Assembly: GCF_049994355.1 (NCBI RefSeq)
Contig: NZ_CP188257.1
Span: 62,001 to 126,000 of the forward strand
Reading direction: 5' to 3'
Length of the DNA: 64,000 nt
Source: Angustibacter sp049994355
GTDB lineage: Bacteria > Actinomycetota > Actinomycetes > Actinomycetales > Angustibacteraceae
The notes under the pieces were generated by a model. That model searched no databases. It saw only the letters and a program-made list of their open reading frames with translations, and was not told the origin of the DNA. Positions within the stretch are counted from its first letter, which is position 1, and every line of letters begins with the position of its first letter. Position numbers and translations under genes: made by a program. Shown one piece after another: positions 34,720 to 41,233 of the stretch.

Positions 34720-36996
34720 CTACCGGCGCGGCAGCACTTCGAACCAGACGATCTTGCCGGCGATGTCGTCCTTGACGCCCCAGCTGGAGGAGGCCAGGTC
34801 CAGGATGTCCAGGCCTCGCCCGTCCAACGCGTCGTCCTGGCGCTCGGCCCGCTGCGGATGCCGCGAGTTGTCGTCGCCGACCTCGACCCGCACCCGGTCC
34901 GGGCGCATGACCAGCCGCAGCCGGGCCTCGCTGCGGCCGTGGATGAACGCGTTCGTCACCGTCTCGCTGGTCAGCAGCACGACGGTCTCGACGACGGCCT
35001 CGGGGTAGCCGGCCTGCCGGCAGTGTTGCTCCACGAACGACCGCGCCCGGCGCACGGCGCCGTGGTCCGGTGGCAGCACCAGCGACACATCCTGCCGCCT
35101 CGCCGGCGCCGTCCGTTCGTCGCCGTCCGGGTCGACGGAGAAGGTCCGCTCGATCCGGGTCTTGGCGATCTCCTCGCCGGAGTCGTCCAGCGTCAGGCAC
35201 CGGATCGCGAGCAGCGCGACGTCGTCCTCGGCGTCGGTGGGCAGCTCGCCGAGCAGCGAGTCGCACAGCGAGCTCAGCGGGAGCCCGGACAGCGCCTCGA
35301 CCCGGTGCCGCAGCCACTCCAGGCCGTGGGTCAGCGTCTCGCCGCGCCGCTCGACCAGGCCGTCGGTGTACAGCAGCAGCGTCATCCCGGGCTCGAGCAG
35401 CAGCTCGTGGTCGGTCCGCGCGGTGGCTGGCATCAGGCCGAGCAGCAGCTCCGGCTCGCTGTCCAGCAGCTCGCCCGAACCGTCCGGGCGCAGCACGATC
35501 GGCGGCGGGTGCCCGGCGTTGGACCAGCGCAGCAGCCGGATGGACGACGTCTGGTCGCCGCGCACCGTGAGCTGCGCGTCCCGCTCGACTCGGGCCAGCA
35601 CGGCAGTGGCCAGCGCGTCGACGTCCAGGTCGCGCAGCGCGTGGTCCAGGCCGGTGAGCACCTGCGCCGGCGAGCCGTCCAGGCTGTGCGCGACGCCGCG
35701 CAGCACGCCGCGGATCTGGGCCATCGACGCGGTGGCCATCCGGTCGTGGCCGGCGACGTCGCCGATCACCAGCATCGTGTCGCCGTCGGAGAGCTCGAAC
35801 GAGTCGTACCAGTCCCCTCCCACGTAGGCCTCGCGGGTGGCCGGCAGGTAGCGGGCCACCAGCTGCAGGTGCTCGGGCTGGGCGGGGTCGGTGAGCAGGC
35901 TGCGCTGCAGGGACTCCGACAACAGCCGGGACGAGATGGTCGCCTCACGCTCCGCCTCGCGGGCCTGGATGCGTTGCAGTGCCTGGGCGCACTGCGCGGC
36001 GAACGCCGACAGCAGCTCCTTCTCGCCGTCCGTGAACACCCTCGGCTCGACCCAGCTCACGGTCAGCGAGCCGAGCTGGCGACCCTCGGCCAGCAGTGGC
36101 AGCGAGGCCCAGGCGTCGCAGCCGGAGGTGGCGTAGACCAGGTGCATCTCGTCGCCCCAGGCGTAGCCCTCGTCCCGGTTCCCCAGGTAGATCGGCTCCG
36201 GCACGATCGCGGACACCACAGAGGGCAGGTGCGCCGTCATCGGCATCTCCTGACGCAGCCGCTGGCCCTCCCGACGAGTGTCGGTGATGGTCAGCCGGAC
36301 GACGCCGTCGTCGTCGTCCCGCACCGCGACCCCACCGCCGTCGCAGCCCATCGCGGCCACGCCGCGGACCACCACCAGATCGGTCAGCTCCTCCACCGTG
36401 TCGGCGGCGGCCAGCTCGAGCGCCACGAAAGCCAGACCCTGCAGCCGACGTCCGACCTGCTCCTCGGCGGCGCTGAGCTCGGCCACCTGGCGTCGACGCT
36501 CGTCGAGGTCCGACTCGAGCCGCTGGGTGTGCTCGATCAGCTGCTCCTCGCGGCGCTCGGACTCACGGCGAGCAAGCTCGCCGTGCACCGCCTCGCTGAT
36601 GTCGGAGACGGTGCTCAGGACGAGGGCATGGCCGACGGCATCGAACATCGGCGAGTTCGTCAGGGCCCACCACCGCTCGACGTAGATGCCCGAACCGACC
36701 GGGTACTCGATGTCGTGCCGCATCCGTGGGATGACGTCAGTGCGGCCGCTGGCCAGGGCGCGGGCCACCGAGTCGGTCAGCGGGCCGCCCTCGGTAGGTG
36801 CGTTCGGCTGCGCGGGGTTGGTCGGGAAGCTCAACGAGACCGGGCGGTCGACCAGCTCGGCCCGGGAGCGCCCGGTCAGCCGCAGCAGGGCGTCGCTGAC
36901 CGCCACCACCACCAGGTTGGCGTCGAGCAGCCAGCAGGGGAGCGGCATGGCCGCGAGCACGGCGCGGAAGTCGAGAACGGTGCGCTGGTCCGACAC
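34720..36996 (-). CDS. PAS-GAF-PP2C(SpoIIE)-HATPase signalling phosphatase
   Basis: A 758-residue cytoplasmic regulator. Domains in order: PAS (about 5-115), a coiled-coil stretch (about 125-165), GAF (about 165-310), a SpoIIE/PP2C phosphatase (about 345-560, with GGDWYDSF and MLLLYTDGLVERR metal-binding Asp) and a C-terminal GHKL ATPase (about 610-755, SETVTNAFIHG and DGRGLDIL). It both dephosphorylates and could phosphorylate a STAS anti-anti-sigma factor, integrating signals at PAS/GAF. GTG 36996 was chosen for its GGAGGG just upstream and PAS start. No STAS gene is adjacent. It is divergent from the DGGA operon. Confidence 0.9.
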   Translation of the reverse strand: MSDQRTVLDFRAVLAAMPLPCWLLDANLVVVAVSDALLRLTGRSRAELVDRPVSLSFPTNPAQPNAPTEGGPLTDSVARALASGRTDVIPRMRHDIEYPVGSGIYVERWWALTNSPMFDAVGHALVLSTVSDISEAVHGELARRESERREEQLIEHTQRLESDLDERRRQVAELSAAEEQVGRRLQGLAFVALELAAADTVEELTDLVVVRGVAAMGCDGGGVAVRDDDDGVVRLTITDTRREGQRLRQEMPMTAHLPSVVSAIVPEPIYLGNRDEGYAWGDEMHLVYATSGCDAWASLPLLAEGRQLGSLTVSWVEPRVFTDGEKELLSAFAAQCAQALQRIQAREAEREATISSRLLSESLQRSLLTDPAQPEHLQLVARYLPATREAYVGGDWYDSFELSDGDTMLVIGDVAGHDRMATASMAQIRGVLRGVAHSLDGSPAQVLTGLDHALRDLDVDALATAVLARVERDAQLTVRGDQTSSIRLLRWSNAGHPPPIVLRPDGSGELLDSEPELLLGLMPATARTDHELLLEPGMTLLLYTDGLVERRGETLTHGLEWLRHRVEALSGLPLSSLCDSLLGELPTDAEDDVALLAIRCLTLDDSGEEIAKTRIERTFSVDPDGDERTAPARRQDVSLVLPPDHGAVRRARSFVEQHCRQAGYPEAVVETVVLLTSETVTNAFIHGRSEARLRLVMRPDRVRVEVGDDNSRHPQRAERQDDALDGRGLDILDLASSSWGVKDDIAGKIVWFEVLPRR

Positions 36997-37249
36997 GGCC
37001 CTCCCGTCCGCAATCGTGGCAGTGCACCCGTCGTGCCCGCCCCCGCAGTGTCCCCCAGGATGCGCCCTGATAGCGACGCATAGCGACAGTCGTCCCGATT
37101 TCCACCCCATTGGACGCGGGGTCACCTGCCGGCCGGAGCGCTCCGAGTGGCAGGGTCGGACGGCGAGCACTAGGTATGGACCCGACCTCACCGCCCGGTG
37201 CGGTCGGTTGGTGGCGGACACCCGCCGCGCGAGCACCTGGAGGCAACCC
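36997..37249. promoter_or_regulatory. Divergent control region with 12-bp palindrome
   Basis: This 253-bp gap is the largest in the window and lies between the SpoIIE-type regulator and the DGGA-repeat operon. It contains a perfect palindrome CGGAGCGCTCCG at 37134-37145, about 25 bp upstream of a -10-like TAGGTA(T) at 37171. A strong Shine-Dalgarno GGAGG precedes the repeat peptide's ATG. I see no small gene in it. Confidence 0.5.
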
Positions 37250-37483
37250 ATGAGCGAAAGCACTGTGGACCCGAACACGGAGGGCCCGGCCGACGGCGGA
37301 GCCGGCGGAGTTCCCGGTCAGCACGACGGCGGCGCCGACGGCGGAGCGGACGGCGGCGCCGACGGCGGAGCGGACGGCGGCGCGGACGGTGGCGCGGACG
37401 GTGGCGCGGACGGTGGCGCCGATGGTGGAGCGGACGGTGGCGCGGACGGTGGCGCGGATGGTGGTGCGGACAGCGGCGCCTGA
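37250..37483 (+). CDS. DGGA-repeat small protein, candidate modified-peptide precursor
   Basis: A 77-residue protein: a 25-residue N-terminal part (MSESTVDPNTEG...) without Cys or Lys, followed by twelve DGGA units and a final DSGA. There is no signal peptide. The ATG has GGAGG 6 nt upstream, in contrast to the leaderless neighbours. Synonymous third positions vary between repeat copies while residues do not, which argues for a translated, selected sequence. The stop abuts the GTG of the JmjC gene with no gap. I infer it is a substrate: the thirteen regularly spaced Asp are suitable targets for a beta-hydroxylating oxygenase. Alternatives are a linker-like or calcium-binding polypeptide. No known family recognised. 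Confidence 0.75.
   Translation: MSESTVDPNTEGPADGGAGGVPGQHDGGADGGADGGADGGADGGADGGADGGADGGADGGADGGADGGADGGADSGA
37325..37480 (+). repeat. Thirteen 12-bp coding repeats (DGGA)
   Basis: Thirteen tandem 12-bp units of the form GAY GGN GGN GCN (the last GAC AGC GGC GCC) run to the stop codon of the small protein. Units differ mostly at wobble positions. Confidence 0.95.
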
Positions 37484-38764
37484 GTGATTCCGGTCCGGAC
37501 GGCGACGGAGCCCGCCATCACGGGCGGGCTCCGAGCGCTGCCCCGACTCGTCTCCACCGACATCGAGACCTTCTCCCACGAGGTCTGGGGACGCCTGGCC
37601 TGGTTCAGCCCGGCGGGCGACCTGCCCGGCGACGTGCACGACCTGTTCAGCGCGGCGGTCGTCGACGAGCTGGTGTCCACCCGCGGCCTGCGCACGCCGT
37701 TCCTGCGGGTCGCCAAGAACGGCTCGACGCTGCCCGACCGCGCCTTCACCGCAGGCGGTGGTCTGGGCGCAGCCATCGGCGACCAGGTCAGCGACGACAA
37801 GCTGCTCGCGCTGTTCGCGGACGGAGCGACGCTGGTGCTGCAGGGCCTGCACCGCACCTGGCCGCCGCTGGTCGCGTTCTGCCAGCAGCTGGCCGAAGAG
37901 CTCGGCCACCCGGTGCAGGCCAACGCCTACGTCACCCCACCGCAGTCGCGGGGCTTCGACGACCACTACGACGTGCACGACGTCTTCGTGGTCCAGGTCG
38001 CGGGTGAGAAGCGCTGGCGGATCCACCCGCCGGTGCACGAGTCGCCGCTGCCCGACCAGCCCTGGACCGACCGCCGTGCGGCCGTCGCCGCCGCAGCCGA
38101 GACCGAGCCGCTGCTGGACGTGGTGCTCCGTCCCGGCGACTGCCTCTACCTGCCCCGCGGGTACCTGCACGCGGCGACCGCACTGGGTGCGGTCAGCACC
38201 CACCTGACCCTCGGCGTGCACGCCTGGACCCGGTACGCGCTCGCCGAAGACGTGCTGGCCGCTGCGCTGCAGAACCTGAGCGAGGACTCGGAGCTTCGCC
38301 GCTCGCTGCCGATCGGCTCGGCCTCGGCCGGCTCGGCGTTGGCCGGCTCGGCGTCGGTCCCAGCGTCGTTGGTGGGCGACCTCGAGCTCGTCCGGGCGCG
38401 CCTGCTGGACGTCGTCCGGGACCTGCCGCTCGCGCCGGTGGCCGAGCGACAAGCGTTGCGGCGCAAGCGTTCCCAGCGCGCCGCGCCCGTCGGTCCGATC
38501 GCCCAGGTCGAGGCTGCCGCGGGCCTCGCGGACGGCGTCCTGTGGCCGGAGCTGGCCTTGCGCGCGCACCTGCTCGGCGATGTCGTCTCGGACGGCGACG
38601 GGCTGGTACTGCGCAGCCGGGCCGGCGAGGTCGGGCTCGACCCCGAGGACGTGGCGGACGTCCGCACGCTGCTGACGACCGGCCGCCTCGACCACCTGGC
38701 GGCGGACCTGACCCGGCGACTGGTCCTGGCCGGCGTCCTGGTACCGGTCGCTGCACCGGGATGA
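37484..38764 (+). CDS. JmjC/cupin-type 2-oxoglutarate Fe(II) oxygenase
   Basis: A 426-residue protein of the cupin_4/JmjC ribosomal-oxygenase-like family. The iron triad is visible as H161-Y-D163 in FDDHYDVHDVFVVQ and His229 in CLYLPRGYLHAAT, followed by a HLTLGV strand; GEKRWRIH is also typical. The C-terminal half (about 250-426) is a dimerisation/winged-helix-like region interrupted by a Gly-Ser-Ala linker. Known relatives hydroxylate Arg, His, Asn or Asp side chains in proteins. GTG 37484 starts immediately after the TGA of the DGGA-repeat gene, so that peptide is the natural candidate substrate (inference). Confidence 0.88.
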   Translation: MIPVRTATEPAITGGLRALPRLVSTDIETFSHEVWGRLAWFSPAGDLPGDVHDLFSAAVVDELVSTRGLRTPFLRVAKNGSTLPDRAFTAGGGLGAAIGDQVSDDKLLALFADGATLVLQGLHRTWPPLVAFCQQLAEELGHPVQANAYVTPPQSRGFDDHYDVHDVFVVQVAGEKRWRIHPPVHESPLPDQPWTDRRAAVAAAAETEPLLDVVLRPGDCLYLPRGYLHAATALGAVSTHLTLGVHAWTRYALAEDVLAAALQNLSEDSELRRSLPIGSASAGSALAGSASVPASLVGDLELVRARLLDVVRDLPLAPVAERQALRRKRSQRAAPVGPIAQVEAAAGLADGVLWPELALRAHLLGDVVSDGDGLVLRSRAGEVGLDPEDVADVRTLLTTGRLDHLAADLTRRLVLAGVLVPVAAPG

Positions 38765-39726
38765 ACGGCCCGTTCCGCTGCGCCGATACGGCCCGCGAGC
38801 GCGATGATCCGCTGGTCGGGACGGCGGCGCCGGCCCGCAGATGGCTGTTGATCGAGCATCCGGGGCCTTGGGCCACGGACGCCCTCGCGTCGTCCGGCAT
38901 CGACCTTGGCGTTCAGTCCACCCTGCGCGCCTCCGCCGGCGCGGCCGGTGCCCGCATCCTGCTGGTGCGCCGTCCAGGTCGGGCCGGTCAGGCGGCTCCG
39001 GACCGGGCGGACGAACCCAGGGCCTGGGCCGTGATCGACCACGCCTCCGGCGCGCCGTCGGTCTGGGGAACGTGGCGCGCGGACGGCGACCTGCTGGCTG
39101 CGGCCATGGCGCTGGACCCCGAGCGGGCGCCGTCCGGGGTGACCCACCCGGCGACCGAGCCGGTGCTGCTGGTCTGCACCCACGGCCGACACGACACCTG
39201 CTGCGCGCTACGTGGGCGACCGGTGGCCGCGGCGCTGGCGGAGCACTGGCCGGACTGGACGTGGGAATGCTCGCACGTCGGTGGTGACCGGTTCGCCGCC
39301 AACGTGGTGCTGCTGCCGGACGGCGCCTACTACGGCTATCTCGACCCGCCGTCCGCGGTGCGGACCGTGCAGGGTCACCTGCGCGGCCAGGTCGAGGTCG
39401 AGTTCCTGCGCGGGCTGTCCACCGAGCCGCCGATCGTGCAGGCCGCGGTGGTGGCGGCCATGCAGCGCTGGGGGCCATGCGGTGCCCGCGCCTTCCGGTC
39501 CGAGCAGCTCGGGCCGGTGCTGAGCGACCCGAACGGTGGGGCGTGGTCGGTCGAGCTGGCCGGACGGCCGCAAGACGGGGTGCCCGCGCGGGTCAGCGCC
39601 ACGGTGCGGCGGACGACCCGGGCGGCCGAGCTACTCACCTGCCAGGCGCGCTCGGCGGTGGCGGCGACGGCCTACGAGGTCACCGACCTGCGCGAGGTGG
39701 CCGACGTCGAGCATGGGGCAGGATGA
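38761..39726 (+). CDS. Sucrase/ferredoxin-like thioredoxin-fold [2Fe-2S] protein
   Basis: A 321-residue protein of the Suc_Fer-like family. The cluster-binding region is CTHGRHDTCCALRG (Cys139, 147, 148) with Cys170 in ECSHVGGDRFAANVVLLP, matching the C...HG..D.C...G and SH-x-GGDRFA motifs of the family. It is probably cytoplasmic and redox active. ATG 38761 overlaps the oxygenase stop by 4 bp. I infer that it could keep the oxygenase iron reduced or act on the product, but no such role is established. Confidence 0.85.
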   Translation: MNGPFRCADTARERDDPLVGTAAPARRWLLIEHPGPWATDALASSGIDLGVQSTLRASAGAAGARILLVRRPGRAGQAAPDRADEPRAWAVIDHASGAPSVWGTWRADGDLLAAAMALDPERAPSGVTHPATEPVLLVCTHGRHDTCCALRGRPVAAALAEHWPDWTWECSHVGGDRFAANVVLLPDGAYYGYLDPPSAVRTVQGHLRGQVEVEFLRGLSTEPPIVQAAVVAAMQRWGPCGARAFRSEQLGPVLSDPNGGAWSVELAGRPQDGVPARVSATVRRTTRAAELLTCQARSAVAATAYEVTDLREVADVEHGAG

Positions 39727-39730
39727 GCGC

Positions 39731-40534
39731 ATGCGGATGGTGGCGACCGACCTGGACGGCACCATCGTCCGGGCGGACGGCACGGTCAGCGAGCGCACGG
39801 TCGCAGCGCTGCAGGCCTGCCTGGACGCCGGACTGCTGGTCGTCTACGTGACCGGTCGGCCGATGCGGTGGATGGCCGAGGTCGTCGACCAGACCGGCCA
39901 CCGCGGAGTTGCCTTGTGCGGCAACGGAGCCGTCGTCTACGACCTGGCGGCCGAACAAGTGCTCGCGGCGCGCACACTGTCGCCCGAGGTGGCTGTCCGG
40001 GTGGCGGCTCTGCTGCGCGAGGCCATGCCGGACGCCCAGTTCGCTGTCGAGACGCTGGCCGGGTTCCGGCTCGAGCCCGGCTTCCAGCCGCACTGGGACG
40101 ACGCCGTCCGGTTCCGGCCGTTCCCCGAGGGCGATCTGGGTCAGCTGCTCGCCGACGACCCCGGGCTGCTCAAGCTGTTGTGCCGCAGCGAGTCCCGGCT
40201 GGCTGACGACATGCTGGCGCGGGCGATCCCGGCACTGGACGGGATCGCCGCGCCGACCCACTCGAACCCGCGGGACTGCCTGCTGGAGATCTCCGCGCTG
40301 GGCGTCGGCAAGGCGTCGGCGCTGGCGGACCTGGCAGCCGAGCACGGCATCGACCCGGCGGACGTCGTGGCGTTCGGGGACATGCCGAACGACCTGGACA
40401 TGCTGGCGTGGGCGGGCCGTGGGTACGCGATGCGTGGTGGGCACGCCGACGTCCTCGCGGTCGCCGAGCTCGTCGCGCCGCCCGTCACCGAGGACGGCGT
40501 GGCGCAGGTGCTGGAGGCTCTGCTCGCGCACTGA
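39731..40534 (+). CDS. HAD-family Cof-type phosphatase
   Basis: A 267-residue HAD hydrolase, paralogous to the 31.8 kb gene. Motif I is MVATDLDGTIVRADG, motif II VYVTGRP, the conserved Lys is in GVGKASALADLA, and motif IV is VAFGDMPNDLDMLAWAG. The sugar-phosphatase/Cof cap lies between. ATG 39731 follows CAGGAT by 6 nt; that hexamer overlaps the stop of the ferredoxin-like gene, so it may have its own promoter as well as operon read-through. Confidence 0.9.
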   Translation: MRMVATDLDGTIVRADGTVSERTVAALQACLDAGLLVVYVTGRPMRWMAEVVDQTGHRGVALCGNGAVVYDLAAEQVLAARTLSPEVAVRVAALLREAMPDAQFAVETLAGFRLEPGFQPHWDDAVRFRPFPEGDLGQLLADDPGLLKLLCRSESRLADDMLARAIPALDGIAAPTHSNPRDCLLEISALGVGKASALADLAAEHGIDPADVVAFGDMPNDLDMLAWAGRGYAMRGGHADVLAVAELVAPPVTEDGVAQVLEALLAH

Positions 40535-40642
40535 GCGACACGGGGTCAGCGTTGCGGGAGGACGGCCGACCCCGCGTCTGCACTGCCTAACGAGTGGGTG
40601 CTCCTGGAGTTACGGCGACCCGCAGCCAACGGCCGACCCCGG

Positions 40643-41215
40643 TTAGAGGTACTGCCCGGTGCCCTGCTGCGGGGACGTCGGCGGGTGCGGTGGCTGGGGC
40701 GCCCCCGGGTGCGGCATCCCCGGCAGGCCCTCGGGCGGCAGCGAGCCCGGCGGCAGCGCGCGGCGCATCTCCTCCAGCTGCGCCCGGGCGGCCATCTGCT
40801 GGGCCATCAGCGCAGTCTGGATGCCGTGGAACAGGCCCTCCAGCCAGCCGACCAGCTGGGCCTGCGCGATCCGCAGCTCTGCGTCCGACGGCGTCTGGTT
40901 GTTGTCGAAAGGCAACGTGATCCGGCGCAGCTCCTCGACCAGCTCCGGGGCCAGCCCCTGCTCCAGCTCGTGCAGCGAACGCTCATGGATCGCGGCCAGT
41001 CGGCCGCGGCCGGCCTCGTCCAGCGGCGCGCTGCGGACCTCCTCCAGCAGCTGCTTGATCATGCTGCCGATCCGCATCACCTTGGCCGGCTGCTCGACCA
41101 GCTCGGCCGGGTTCCGCTCGCCGTCCTCGTCGTCGTCCTGGTCGCCGTTGGTGGGTGCGACGCCCATACCGTCCTGGGTCACCACGACGATGCGGTCCGG
41201 GTCTTCCTCGCTCAT
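40643..41215 (-). CDS. bpa: Bacterial proteasome activator Bpa/PafE
   Basis: A 190-residue ATP-independent activator of the actinobacterial 20S proteasome. The helical core runs from about residue 40 to 145 (AELVEQPAKVMRIGSMIKQL through MAQQMAARAQLEEM), the part that forms the dodecameric ring. A Pro/Gly-rich tail ends in GQYL, the motif that docks into the proteasome alpha ring. The N-terminal ~40 residues are acidic and disordered. Proteasome core genes are not in the window. The presence of Bpa implies that the organism has a proteasome. Confidence 0.94.
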   Translation of the reverse strand: MSEEDPDRIVVVTQDGMGVAPTNGDQDDDEDGERNPAELVEQPAKVMRIGSMIKQLLEEVRSAPLDEAGRGRLAAIHERSLHELEQGLAPELVEELRRITLPFDNNQTPSDAELRIAQAQLVGWLEGLFHGIQTALMAQQMAARAQLEEMRRALPPGSLPPEGLPGMPHPGAPQPPHPPTSPQQGTGQYL

Positions 41216-41233
41216 CCCCCCATCCTGCCCTGA

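Noticed and set aside
37250..37483. DGGA tract as a calcium-binding RTX or collagen-like protein
   Set aside because: The four-residue period matches neither the RTX nonapeptide (GGxGxDxUx) nor collagen G-x-y triplets, and no secretion signal or exporter is present.
36737..39478. A 913-codon open frame on the minus strand across the DGGA/JmjC region
   Set aside because: It is antisense to three well-supported genes, is Arg/Pro/Ala-rich without motifs, and results from high-GC codon bias.
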